NCBI RefSeq assembly: GCF_009653635.1
Contig: NZ_PPFD01000001.1
Span: forward strand, 63,410 to 127,409
Origin: Endozoicomonas sp. OPT23
GTDB taxonomy: Bacteria > Pseudomonadota > Gammaproteobacteria > Pseudomonadales > Endozoicomonadaceae
Direction: 5' to 3'
Length of the DNA stretch: 64,000 nt
In this document: positions 1 to 7,944 of the stretch, one piece after another
How the letters are laid out: each line of letters opens with the position of its first letter
Numbering within the stretch: the first letter of the stretch is position 1
Made by a program: the position numbers and the translations under genes
Notes under the pieces: model-generated
What the model saw: only the letters and a program-made list of their open reading frames with translations
Database searches by the model: none
What the model was told of the DNA's origin: nothing

Positions 1-247
1 CTGAAGGTTTCATCGCCTGACAGCGTTAAGCCATCCTTTGCTCTTCTCTATCTGGTGTTTCAGGAGCTGCTGACAGTCAGTCATGATGTCCGTTTCTGGC
101 AGATATTTATTGAGCCGGATATTCTTGTTTCCCTTCCCGCAATTTATCTGAAGAAAGTTTCTTTTCTGGAATAGTTCTCGATCATTACTTGATGGATTCA
201 ATGCAGTCTCCGGACTGTTGATGTAATGATTTAAGAGAGTGAACACT

Positions 248-697
248 ATGAAATTTATGAAAGCACTGGTTCTGGGCGCAGCCTTTACACTGAGCAGCTT
301 TAACGCAGTAGCAGAAGAAGTCCTACCGGAAGTGACAGTCTACAAATCTCCCTCCTGTGGTTGCTGTACTGCCTGGGTTAAGCATATGGAGGAGAATGGC
401 TTTAAGGTCACCAGCCATAATGTTCAGGATGTTACCCGATACAAAAATGCGGCAGGTGTCCCTGGTAATGCCCGTTCCTGTCATACGGCATTTGTCGGAG
501 ATTATGCAGTAGAAGGTCATGTTCCGGCAGAGGATGTTTTGAAGTTGCTTGAAGACAGGCCTGCAGATGTAAAAGGTCTGGCAGTTCCGGGTATGCCAAT
601 GGGTTCTCCGGGAATGGACTTCGGCCCTCAGAAGGATGAATACAAAGTCATCAGTTTTACCAAAGACGGTAAAACCAGTGTCTATGCTCAGCACTGA
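248..697 (+). CDS. DUF411 family periplasmic metal-binding protein
   Basis: Small exported protein of the DUF411 family, often found near copper and other metal-resistance genes; its biochemical role is not settled. An N-terminal signal peptide ends near an AVAEE sequence. The mature part opens with a thioredoxin-like first strand (VTVYKSPSCGCC) carrying a CGCC cluster, and a later Cys-His pair (SCHTAFVG) is the usual second half of the putative metal site. The tail is Met/Gly/Pro-rich (VPGMPMGSPGMD), as in copper proteins. The ATG at 248 is chosen because AAGAGAG lies about 8 nt upstream; the in-frame GTG at 239 touches that element. A hairpin follows the stop codon. The copper system of this window (copA-cueR) is far away, so any functional link is inference. 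Confidence 0.85.
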   Translation: MKFMKALVLGAAFTLSSFNAVAEEVLPEVTVYKSPSCGCCTAWVKHMEENGFKVTSHNVQDVTRYKNAAGVPGNARSCHTAFVGDYAVEGHVPAEDVLKLLEDRPADVKGLAVPGMPMGSPGMDFGPQKDEYKVISFTKDGKTSVYAQH

Positions 698-706
698 CCA
701 CCTATG

Positions 707-745
707 AATTCAACCATGGCTTGTCTGGCAAGCCATGGTTGAATT
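707..745. terminator. bidirectional hairpin between convergent genes
   Basis: A perfect 16-bp inverted repeat (707-722 against 730-745) with a 7-nt loop lies between the DUF411 gene and the convergent zinc-ribbon gene. There is no long T run on either side, so it may act as a transcript-stabilising hairpin rather than a strong intrinsic terminator. Confidence 0.65.
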
Positions 746-758
746 GAGTTTCAGGCTC

Positions 759-1685
759 CTAGCGTGGAATGTTGTTATGCAGCTCTTTCAAGTAGTAATC
801 CCAGCCAGCCGAGTCTTCACCGTCATCTATTGCGATCAGCTGTCCTTTTCGATCAAAAATGGCCTGAAAAGGCACATACCTCATATTCACATCGTATCTG
901 GCCCTGACATCACGAAAGTGCGTGTCGAAACGATCTATTTCAATGCGGGTAATAGCGACGTCTGTTCTTGCATTTAGAAGACGTTTGTCTCTTTTAGCCA
1001 TGTTCTGACAAGGTTCGCAAGTCGGATCAGAAATAAAGATCACATTGATATAACCGGGTTTAAGCATTTCCTCGAAGGTATAAGGAGCATTAGGGAACTT
1101 ATGGACGGTGACAGGGACCGCAGGCAGACCTGTCACACCTTCGTCATCTGCAACAGGCCACCTTTGGTAAACCATAAAACAGATAATTAACGCCAGAAAA
1201 GCTGTGATAACTGTTTTTACTGAAGAGTGACCGGTAACAACAGGTTCTTCCTTTTCTTGCCTGTAATCGACAGACTGTTCTTTTTGAGCCTGATACTTGG
1301 ACATATAGATACCACAGCTTTCACAGACATCGTTGAACTCTGAATGAGGCTGTTTGTGTCGGCATTTTGGGCAAACCTGGGTGCTCTCTTTTTGCATCTC
1401 AAGAGGTTTGGTCGAGACAGGTTCAGCTGCAATAAGGTCAGGAGGGCCGGAAGATACTTTGTTTGCCTTCATGCCGCAGTTACTCAGCATCTGGATATAG
1501 GTATCAGCCTGCTCACTGGAAAGGTTCTTCTTAAGGGTAACTTGCCTGCCTGCTGAATCGCAGAGAGTAAAAATCTTGTCGAGAGTTTTTGAGGGTAAAC
1601 TGAAGGCTTCGCCAAGAGCATTACGGGATTGGCTGATGGTCCAATCAGTTTCAAGATGGCCTTGAAATACTACCTTGTACTTCAC
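759..1685 (-). CDS. Membrane-anchored zinc-ribbon / thioredoxin-fold protein
   Basis: 308-residue protein of three parts. Residues 1-78 resemble a short N-terminal domain seen in front of varied gammaproteobacterial membrane proteins (alternating strands, then a Lys-rich 'VTLKKNL..EQADTY' segment). Residues 105-124 form a zinc ribbon (C105, C108, C121, C124). One transmembrane helix follows at about 157-175. The C-terminal domain looks like a thioredoxin fold with a CEPC active-site-like motif (C223/C226) and a probable cis-proline at P272 (RYVPF). The predicted topology puts the zinc ribbon in the cytoplasm and the thioredoxin domain in the periplasm. It is probably a thiol-redox protein; the substrate is unknown. 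It is convergent with the DUF411 gene. Confidence 0.7.
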   Translation of the reverse strand: MKYKVVFQGHLETDWTISQSRNALGEAFSLPSKTLDKIFTLCDSAGRQVTLKKNLSSEQADTYIQMLSNCGMKANKVSSGPPDLIAAEPVSTKPLEMQKESTQVCPKCRHKQPHSEFNDVCESCGIYMSKYQAQKEQSVDYRQEKEEPVVTGHSSVKTVITAFLALIICFMVYQRWPVADDEGVTGLPAVPVTVHKFPNAPYTFEEMLKPGYINVIFISDPTCEPCQNMAKRDKRLLNARTDVAITRIEIDRFDTHFRDVRARYDVNMRYVPFQAIFDRKGQLIAIDDGEDSAGWDYYLKELHNNIPR

Positions 1686-1740
1686 AATAAACGTCCATTT
1701 TTTGTTCTATCGACGAAATATACACTCATTGTCGTTAAAT

Positions 1741-1767
1741 TTCAGGTCAGAAATTATCTGACCTGAA
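1741..1767 (-). terminator. hairpin downstream of the sigma factor/glutathione synthetase pair
   Basis: A perfect 10-bp stem (TTCAGGTCAG at 1741-1750 with its complement at 1758-1767) and 7-nt loop, followed on the minus strand by a short ATTTAA. It lies 17 nt after the glutathione synthetase stop codon and before the next minus-strand gene. Confidence 0.55.
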
Positions 1768-1783
1768 AGGCTTGCTCTGGCAT

Positions 1784-3250
1784 TTAATCACCCAGAGTCA
1801 GTGAGTCCAGAATGCCCATACCGCTGTGAATACCACCTTCATTTTCACTAGCTGGTTTACTGCGGATCAAATAACCTGCATAGCCATCAAAATCAGTGGC
1901 AGGCTTGCCTTGATAGTAAGCGGTAAATAGTCCTATCTCGCTGACCAGATTATTCACCTGACTCATCTGGCCATCTCGAACAGCAAGAGTTGGCTTTTCA
2001 CGTTCATGGGGATACAGTCTTTGCATCAGGGCCCAGGCATCATACTGCTCTGGCGATAGCTGGCTTAGTTTGCTGCTGATATCGCTTCCAAAAATACAGT
2101 GCCCTCCGCCTTCGCCCTGATTTTTCAGAACCCATTCCTGTTTGTCTGCAAAGTCCTCAAACCACTCTATGGTCTCTGGGTTGATCGGCTTCATATCAGC
2201 CAGAACACTCTTAACCAGCTCAGCTTCATTCAAGCTGAGACCCCAGCGGGAATAGTCTTCTGCAGGCATTATGGTCAACAGCATCTGCATAGACTTGCTG
2301 GTGGCCAACTGTTGGCTGATGGTTGCGTTGACTGCGACATGGTGTCGTTCGATAAACAGTCGGGTTTCACTCAATGTGTGGCAGCAGACAGGTTCGTTTA
2401 ATTCAGGGGCTTCATAATCACAAAATTGATAGCCGGCTCTAAGATAAACAACATCTATCGCACCAACACCTTCAAGTAAAAGGCGTTGGTTATCGCCGGA
2501 AGAAAGTTGGCTGCTTAATTGTTCAAAGGTACGTCTAATCGTGCGAATACCCTGTTTTTGCAGGGCAACTTCCAGTAAATGCTGATCGTAAACATTGTCT
2601 TCGTCTTTCTGAACAACCATCAGAAAGGTTGGGCTGGAAGCGTTTTTATCATCCAGCTGAAAGTGAGATCGAACATCTTTTGCGGCAATGACAATCGCAT
2701 TGGTCAGTTGTTCCATTGCCTGATTTTCAGCAGCTCTGGAGTCACTGTTTTCCTGCCAGTGAGTAAATACGTCAGGCCATTGTTGTCTTATATAATCATG
2801 AAACTCTGTCGTGCGTTGACCAAAAGGCCCCATGCCGGCGGCAATCCCGTTGAACTCAATGACTCTGGCTCCGTGCTGGCGGTCATCCATAAAGTCTGTT
2901 CGCATGAGTAACAGGGGAAGCCTTGCCGGATTTTGCCTGTCTTCTACATTATTGCCATGAGCCTGTCGGTGCAGTGACATCAGTCGCTCAAAAAAAGGTT
3001 CAGCTCTGGCCATATCACTGAGTGATGACTGCAGGAAGTCATGATCTTCAGAGATGTTGCTGATAAGACGAGTAATAAGAGGCGTTACTTCGAGCAAGTG
3101 TTCGTAGGTTTTACGCTTTATGGCAATAGGGGCGAGACTGAATGGGCAATGTCTTGCTGTGTTATCGGCTTGTTTAAATGCTACGCCGTGCATGATGGCC
3201 CATTCGCAGGCATCCTGAATAACCTGCTGTGATACTGCTTCAATATTCAT
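1784..3250 (-). CDS. Eukaryotic-type glutathione synthetase
   Basis: Probably joins gamma-glutamylcysteine and glycine with ATP to make glutathione (EC 6.3.2.3). The protein aligns from memory along its whole length with animal and plant glutathione synthetase, not with bacterial GshB: an N-terminal PFxLxP segment, the substrate-domain motif VIEFNGIAAG matching eukaryotic 'QIEINTISASFGG', an 'IRRTFEQLS' segment matching 'VIRRTFEDIS', the ATP-grasp glycine loop NQGEGGGH, and the C-terminal 'SEIGLF', 'GYLIRSK' and 'GGIHSGMGILD' blocks. Length 488 residues against 474 in human. The ATG at 3250, 8 nt after the sigma-factor stop, is preferred; a TTG at 3265 would overlap that gene. Neither has a good Shine-Dalgarno sequence, so translational coupling is likely. 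Confidence 0.85.
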   Translation of the reverse strand: MNIEAVSQQVIQDACEWAIMHGVAFKQADNTARHCPFSLAPIAIKRKTYEHLLEVTPLITRLISNISEDHDFLQSSLSDMARAEPFFERLMSLHRQAHGNNVEDRQNPARLPLLLMRTDFMDDRQHGARVIEFNGIAAGMGPFGQRTTEFHDYIRQQWPDVFTHWQENSDSRAAENQAMEQLTNAIVIAAKDVRSHFQLDDKNASSPTFLMVVQKDEDNVYDQHLLEVALQKQGIRTIRRTFEQLSSQLSSGDNQRLLLEGVGAIDVVYLRAGYQFCDYEAPELNEPVCCHTLSETRLFIERHHVAVNATISQQLATSKSMQMLLTIMPAEDYSRWGLSLNEAELVKSVLADMKPINPETIEWFEDFADKQEWVLKNQGEGGGHCIFGSDISSKLSQLSPEQYDAWALMQRLYPHEREKPTLAVRDGQMSQVNNLVSEIGLFTAYYQGKPATDFDGYAGYLIRSKPASENEGGIHSGMGILDSLTLGD

Positions 3251-3258
3251 TGGTGAAT

Positions 3259-3792
3259 TTAACAATTATGATCGGGGTTCTTAGGTGTGAAATCGGTAAC
3301 ACCGCCACGGCCAACCTCAACATCGCAACAGTTGGTAAAGTGTTCACGTAACAGTGCCCGGCCTCTTTGTATACGACTCTTGGAGCCAGAAAGGGAAAGC
3401 CCGAGTTCATCAGCTACTTTTTGCTGACTCATGCCTTCCAGTTCCGACATCTGTAAAGGTGTGCTGTATTTTTCTGGCAGTTCTTTCAGCAATGGAGCAA
3501 GGCAGCGGGACAGTTCCTGATGAGCTTTTTCTTCCTTATCTTCCTCAGGGGGTTCAATCGTTTCTGATAGCTCTTCCCAGTGTTTCTGTTGTCGAAAATG
3601 ATCCATGATGGTGTTATGGGCAATACGATAAAGCCAGCCGCCAATGCTCTCTTCAGACTTGAGTTTGTGCAATTGCGAGTGAGCTTTCAGATAAACATCG
3701 TGCAGGATATCTTCAGCTGCTGTTGGGTCATCCACTTTCCTGTTGATATAGTGCAGTAATCGGCCTTTGTGTTCTTGCCAGTAGGATTCCAT
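3259..3792 (-). CDS. sigZ: ECF RNA polymerase sigma factor, SigZ-like
   Basis: 177-residue ECF sigma factor. Region 2 is visible (AAEDILHDVYLKAH, then GGWLYRIAHNTIMDHFR), followed by an acidic linker and region 4 with the recognition helix (MSQQKVADELGLSLSGSKSRIQRGRALL). The C-terminal tail carries a CC pair and a terminal Cys (NCCDVEV, PDHNC), as in SigZ-annotated proteobacterial factors; such cysteines could sense redox state or metal, which is inference. No anti-sigma gene is adjacent. The ATG at 3792 is chosen for its GAGG 6 nt upstream; the upstream in-frame start at 3837 has none. It is co-directional with, and 8 nt from, the glutathione synthetase gene. Confidence 0.85.
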   Translation of the reverse strand: MESYWQEHKGRLLHYINRKVDDPTAAEDILHDVYLKAHSQLHKLKSEESIGGWLYRIAHNTIMDHFRQQKHWEELSETIEPPEEDKEEKAHQELSRCLAPLLKELPEKYSTPLQMSELEGMSQQKVADELGLSLSGSKSRIQRGRALLREHFTNCCDVEVGRGGVTDFTPKNPDHNC

Positions 3793-3908
3793 AACAACCT
3801 CGGAAAATATGTGATTTACCTGTAAACAAGTCTGCACTAATAGAGACGGGAAATGGTTGGAAAGGACGCAAAAAAAGTGGAAATAAATTTGATGGCTATG
3901 AATTAAAT

Positions 3909-3940
3909 CAGTGGTTCCCTTATGAAAAGGGAAACCACTG
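3909..3940 (-). terminator. terminator hairpin after betT
   Basis: Near-perfect stem (3909-3921 with 3927-3940, one bulged base, ATGAA loop) about 30 nt past the betT stop codon, with ATTTAATTC following on the minus strand. Confidence 0.55.
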
Positions 3941-3969
3941 ACAATCAGAGAGGCTGTATCAGAAGGATG

Positions 3970-5961
3970 TTAGCGAACCATATGCAGGAAGTGCATATGT
4001 TTTTCGTACTGGTCAATAATATCGCCAATTACCTGTACACGGGTGTAACCCATGATGTCGTAATTTTGGCCACCTTCCTGAAGGAAGACTTCTGCGCGAT
4101 AGTATTTGCTTTCATCTTCGTCGATATCTTCATCCACCATAAAGCTTGGCTGAAGATAACCACGAGGGAATACCTGATAAACAAAATCATGTTCATCACC
4201 GTGCAGCACGGTAAATTGAGGCTTCCCTTTGTTTTCGTCAACCTCAATGCTGCTCTCAACACCCTGCTTTTCCAGCTCACTGGCAACCGATTCCATGGCT
4301 GGAATCACGGTTTCAGTGATAAAGGTTCTTACATCCTTACGATGAGGGAAGTGAACCATATTGTTCAGACGTGCCTGCCACGGAATAGGCTTGTGGCCTA
4401 CTTTAGGTGTCAGGGTTGTCTGAGCCAGACTCTCTTTCTTGGTTGCGTCGACTGCCAGAGCTTTTATCAAACCATAGGTGGAAAGTAGAAGAACAAAGGC
4501 AAAAGGCAAAGCAGCGGCAATAGTCGCTGTCTGAAGAGCCTTGAGTCCTCCAGCCAGCATTAACACCATAGCCACAATACCAATCAGGCAGGACCAGAAA
4601 ACTCGCTGCCAGAGGGGGTTATGATCTTTGCCGCCGGAAGCCAGCATGTCGATAACCATGGCGCTGGAATCTGAAGAAGTTACAAAGAAAATAACGACCA
4701 TAAGGGTAGCAATGAAGGAGAGCACTCCTGATAACGGGAAGTTCTCAAGAAATTTGAACAAAGCCAGGGAGACATCCTGTTGAACGACAGAGGCCAGTTC
4801 AGTCGCACCATGATTCATGATCAGATCAATGGATGTATTACCAAATACAGTCATCCACAGGAAAGTCAGTGTGGTGGGTACAAAGAGTACACCGCAGACA
4901 AATTCACGAATAGTTCGACCGCGGGAAATACGGGCGATAAACATACCCACGAATGGTGACCAGGATAACCACCACGCCCAGTACAGCAATGTCCAGCCGC
5001 CAAGCCAGTCGTTAGGTTCATAGGCAAACAGGTTAAAAGTCTTGTCGACAATATCTGAAAGGTATCCGCCAGTGTTTTGAACAAACATCTGCAATAGCAG
5101 AACCGTGGGGCCAAGCAGGACCACAAGACTCAGCAGAAATAATGCGAGCAGCAGGTTAATTTCGGACAGACGACGAATGCCTTTATCCAGTCCGGATGCA
5201 ACAGAAAGTGTTGCCAGACCGGTAATGATAATAATCAGAATGACCTGGGTGTTGTTGCTGACTTCAACACCAAACAGGTAATTCAGACCGGAGTTGACTT
5301 GCAATGAGCCATAACCAAGGGAAGTGGCAACGCCGAATACAGTCCCAAGAATGGCAAAGATATCAATGGCGTGTCCGGCAACACCATAAATCCGGTCACC
5401 AATCAGTGGGTAGAGTGCTGATCTCAGGGTTAACGGCAAACCATGGCGATAGCCAAAGAAGGCGAGAATGAGTGCAACCATTGCATAGATTGCCCAGGCG
5501 TGAAGACCCCAATGGAAAAAGGTGGTTTTCATAGCTTCCCGGGCAGCTTCGACCGTCCCGGCATCACCTACTGGTGGTGACAGGAAGTGCATAACGGGTT
5601 CACCAACACCAAAAAACATCAGGCCGATGCCCATGCCGGCAGAGAACAGCATGGCAAACCATGAGCCAAAGCTGAAATCTGGCTCAGAGTGATCAGGACC
5701 CAGCTTGATGTCTCCGTAGCGCGATAGTCCAAGAAAGGCAACGCAGATCAGAATAATGCCTACTGATGCGATATAGAACCAGCCAGTGTTGGTCATCACG
5801 CTGTTCTGAATCGAGATGAAATAACGTTCAGCCAGCTTTGGGAAGAGTGCTGTACCGGCTACCAGTATGAATATCAGCAGAGCTGATCCCCAGAATACAG
5901 GAGGATTCAGGTTATGTCGGGGTGACGCTTGAGGGGGGTGTTGAGGTGTCTGTTCAGACAT
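3970..5961 (-). CDS. betT: BCCT family choline/betaine transporter (BetT-like)
   Basis: Inner-membrane betaine/choline/carnitine transporter, about 12 transmembrane helices, 663 residues. The BCCT signature is clear in TLLYWAWWLSWSPFVGMF followed by ARISRGRTIREF; these tryptophans form the trimethylammonium-binding box. The long hydrophilic C-terminal domain (about residues 520-663, containing PAMESVASEL and YEKHMHFLHM) is the feature of the BetT subgroup, where it sets osmotic responsiveness. ATG at 5961 is used; a GTG two codons upstream (5967) sits better behind a GGAG and is an alternative. It is divergent from the MarR-type regulator and near a betaine/choline ABC importer, so a role in osmoprotectant uptake is well supported; choline rather than betaine is inferred. 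Confidence 0.88.
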   Translation of the reverse strand: MSEQTPQHPPQASPRHNLNPPVFWGSALLIFILVAGTALFPKLAERYFISIQNSVMTNTGWFYIASVGIILICVAFLGLSRYGDIKLGPDHSEPDFSFGSWFAMLFSAGMGIGLMFFGVGEPVMHFLSPPVGDAGTVEAAREAMKTTFFHWGLHAWAIYAMVALILAFFGYRHGLPLTLRSALYPLIGDRIYGVAGHAIDIFAILGTVFGVATSLGYGSLQVNSGLNYLFGVEVSNNTQVILIIIITGLATLSVASGLDKGIRRLSEINLLLALFLLSLVVLLGPTVLLLQMFVQNTGGYLSDIVDKTFNLFAYEPNDWLGGWTLLYWAWWLSWSPFVGMFIARISRGRTIREFVCGVLFVPTTLTFLWMTVFGNTSIDLIMNHGATELASVVQQDVSLALFKFLENFPLSGVLSFIATLMVVIFFVTSSDSSAMVIDMLASGGKDHNPLWQRVFWSCLIGIVAMVLMLAGGLKALQTATIAAALPFAFVLLLSTYGLIKALAVDATKKESLAQTTLTPKVGHKPIPWQARLNNMVHFPHRKDVRTFITETVIPAMESVASELEKQGVESSIEVDENKGKPQFTVLHGDEHDFVYQVFPRGYLQPSFMVDEDIDEDESKYYRAEVFLQEGGQNYDIMGYTRVQVIGDIIDQYEKHMHFLHMVR

Positions 5962-6081
5962 TAGCACGAAGGCTCCGTAGAGGTGGAAACAGCTTGATAC
6001 CACTCCAGAAGTAATTATGACTCAATTCAGTACTAATCACTTCTGCGGCAAATGAAGGAGGAGAAGATTATACCTGTAAAC

Positions 6082-6100
6082 ATTAGACTTCAAAGGAAGT
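6082..6100. promoter_or_regulatory. candidate MarR (CosR/EctR-like) operator in the betT-marR intergenic region
   Basis: ATTAGACTTCAAA (6082-6094) is repeated as its exact reverse complement at 6755-6767, in front of the ABC importer. Here it also forms an inverted repeat, ACTTC-AAAG-GAAGT (6087-6100). It lies between the divergent betT and marR starts, as expected for an autoregulated MarR-family repressor. Confidence 0.5.
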
Positions 6101-6181
6101 TTGTATTTAATATTGATATATGGCAAAAGAGACTCTCTTTTTTGGCTGGTTACTCAGTCTTTTAACGTGCAGTGAAATGAA

Positions 6182-6661
6182 ATGACAGAACCCTGCTATT
6201 GGAATGACGTGCTCGTCTCTCTCAGGCAAATCATGCGTGCAACCGATTTGCACTCCAAGCGAATGATTAAGGAGTGTGGTTTGACCATTCCTCAGATCAT
6301 GGTGCTAAGAGCGATAAAAATGTTGGGAGATGTGACAGTTCGCAGGGTGGCTCGAGAGGTATCTCTGAGTCAGGCGACAGTGACGACGATTCTCAATCGT
6401 CTGGAAGACCGTAAACTGATTGCTCGTGTACGCTGTGCCGGCGATAAACGCATCGTTAATGCTCGTTTAACAGAGGCCGGGCGTGAGATGCTGGCCGGTG
6501 CGCCGCCATTGCTTCACGAGAAGTTTATCAATCGTTTTGAATCCCTCGAAGACTGGGAGAAAACTCAGCTGTTATCAGCTCTTCAGCGGGTTGCATCAAT
6601 GATGGATGCTGAAACCATTGATGCTGCTCCAGTGCTGGATATTGCCGCACTTACTCCCTGA
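6182..6661 (+). CDS. MarR family regulator, CosR/EctR-like
   Basis: 159-residue winged-helix regulator. The recognition helix region reads VRRVAREVSLSQATVTTILNRLEDRKLI and the wing contains the conserved D-K-R (AGDKRIVNARLTEAG). The N-terminal 'IMRATDLHSKRMIKECGLT' and C-terminal 'LLSALQRVASMMDAETIDAAPVLDI' resemble Vibrio CosR and methylotroph/halophile EctR, MarR-type repressors of compatible-solute genes. It stands between betT (divergent) and the betaine/choline ABC operon (downstream), with a shared sequence motif in both promoter regions. It most likely represses osmolyte uptake at low salinity and its own promoter; the effector signal is unknown. Confidence 0.85.
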   Translation: MTEPCYWNDVLVSLRQIMRATDLHSKRMIKECGLTIPQIMVLRAIKMLGDVTVRRVAREVSLSQATVTTILNRLEDRKLIARVRCAGDKRIVNARLTEAGREMLAGAPPLLHEKFINRFESLEDWEKTQLLSALQRVASMMDAETIDAAPVLDIAALTP

Positions 6662-6697
6662 TTTTTCTGTTCTCTCAATCGCTTAAAGCTTCCTGAA

Positions 6698-6728
6698 ACT
6701 ACAAAATCAGCAGTGCTGGTTTTGTAGT
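6698..6728 (+). terminator. terminator hairpin after the marR gene
   Basis: 14-bp stem with one wobble pair (6698-6711 with 6715-6728) and AGT loop. It separates the regulator from the ABC operon, so that operon needs its own promoter. Confidence 0.6.
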
Positions 6729-6754
6729 CGATCGTCTTAAATAACTAAAGGTAA

Positions 6755-6767
6755 TTTGAAGTCTAAT
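6755..6767. promoter_or_regulatory. second copy of the candidate MarR operator, upstream of the ABC importer
   Basis: TTTGAAGTCTAAT is the exact reverse complement of the motif at 6082-6094. It lies 50 nt before the start of the substrate-binding protein gene, within the expected promoter region. Confidence 0.5.
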
Positions 6768-6817
6768 TATTAGTTCTGTAACCTTGTGCCAGAATAAGGC
6801 ACATAGAAATTATAAAA

Positions 6818-7852
6818 ATGACAAGCAAAGATAGAACAAACGTATTCAAAACTGCTGGTACAGCAGCGCTTATCTCCCTTTCTGCACTGACCTTTTCCGG
6901 TCAAACCCTGGCCGCCGAATCCTGCGGAAAAGTCACCATTGCCGACATGAACTGGAACTCGGCTACTCTCATTGCCAACGTTGACCGCTTCATTCTTGAA
7001 AATGGTTTTGGCTGCAAAGCTGAACTGATTCCTGGCGATACTATGCCGACCAGTGCTTCAATGGTTGAGAAGGGTGAGCCGGATATAGCCCCTGAGATGT
7101 GGAGCAATGCTGTTAAAAAAGCTCTGGATAAAGGTGTTGCTGAAAAACGCTTGAGATACGCTGGTAAGTCACTGATTGATGGCGGTGAAGAAGGCTTCTG
7201 GGTACCTAAGTATCTGGTGGAAAAGTATCCGGAGATGGCCACCATTGAAGGTGTTAAAAAGCATGCTGCGATGTTCGAGCATCCCGAAAACCCAGACATG
7301 GGTGCTTTTTATGGTTGTCCGGCTGGCTGGAATTGTCAGACCACAGCAAGCAATCTGTTCAGAGCTCTAAAGTTGAAGAAGTCTGGTTTTGAACTGCTGG
7401 ATCCAGGCTCAGGTGCTGGTCTTTCTGGTTCAATTGCAAAAGCTTATGAACGTAAAGAACCATGGTTCGGTTACTACTGGGCACCAACTGCGGTTCTTGG
7501 TAAGTACGAAATGGTGAAGGTAGATTTCGGAGCAGATGTTGATAAAACAGAGTTTCTGAAGTGTACGACTAATGATGATTGCCTTGAGCCAAAAGTCACT
7601 AGCTACCCACCTTCCCCTGTTCACACTATCACCACCGAATCTTTCGCTAGCAAAGCCCCTGCAGCTTATGAGTATCTGCAGAAACGTTCTTTCACCAATG
7701 CTGAGTTGAACCGTCTGCTGGCATGGATGGAAGAAAATCAGGCTGATGGTGAAATCACTATGGAATACTTCCTGAAAAACAGTAATGAATGGAAGGGCTG
7801 GGTATCTGACAAAACAGCGGAAAGAGTCAGCAAGGCACTGGCTAAGCTCTAA
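6818..7852 (+). CDS. Glycine betaine/choline ABC transporter substrate-binding protein (OpuAC family)
   Basis: Periplasmic binding protein of the OpuAC/ProX family. Signal peptide of about 33 residues ending in TLAAES. The mature protein begins with the typical 'KVTIADMNWNSATLIANVDRFIL' strand and helix and contains 'PEMWSNAVKKAL' and 'EPWFGYYWAPTAVLGKYEM', the Trp/Tyr-rich segments that form the aromatic cage for quaternary ammonium ligands. Several cysteine pairs (GCPAGWNCQ, KCTTNDDC) suggest disulfides. The start lacks a clear Shine-Dalgarno sequence; AAGG is about 20 nt away. First gene of a three-gene importer behind a candidate MarR operator. Betaine versus choline cannot be decided from sequence alone. 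Confidence 0.87.
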   Translation: MTSKDRTNVFKTAGTAALISLSALTFSGQTLAAESCGKVTIADMNWNSATLIANVDRFILENGFGCKAELIPGDTMPTSASMVEKGEPDIAPEMWSNAVKKALDKGVAEKRLRYAGKSLIDGGEEGFWVPKYLVEKYPEMATIEGVKKHAAMFEHPENPDMGAFYGCPAGWNCQTTASNLFRALKLKKSGFELLDPGSGAGLSGSIAKAYERKEPWFGYYWAPTAVLGKYEMVKVDFGADVDKTEFLKCTTNDDCLEPKVTSYPPSPVHTITTESFASKAPAAYEYLQKRSFTNAELNRLLAWMEENQADGEITMEYFLKNSNEWKGWVSDKTAERVSKALAKL

Positions 7853-7944
7853 TTCGGGGCGGTTATGAGCAAAAGAAATGCAGCTTTTACTGTTATCACG
7901 GTGAAGGCTGTTTTTTTCACAATATAAGAAGAGCAGGTGGCAGT

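Noticed and set aside
10-246. 78-aa minus-strand open frame at the window start
   Set aside because: It overlaps the ribosome-binding site and start of the DUF411 gene, has no recognisable family and no ribosome-binding site of its own. 1-247 is treated as noncoding.
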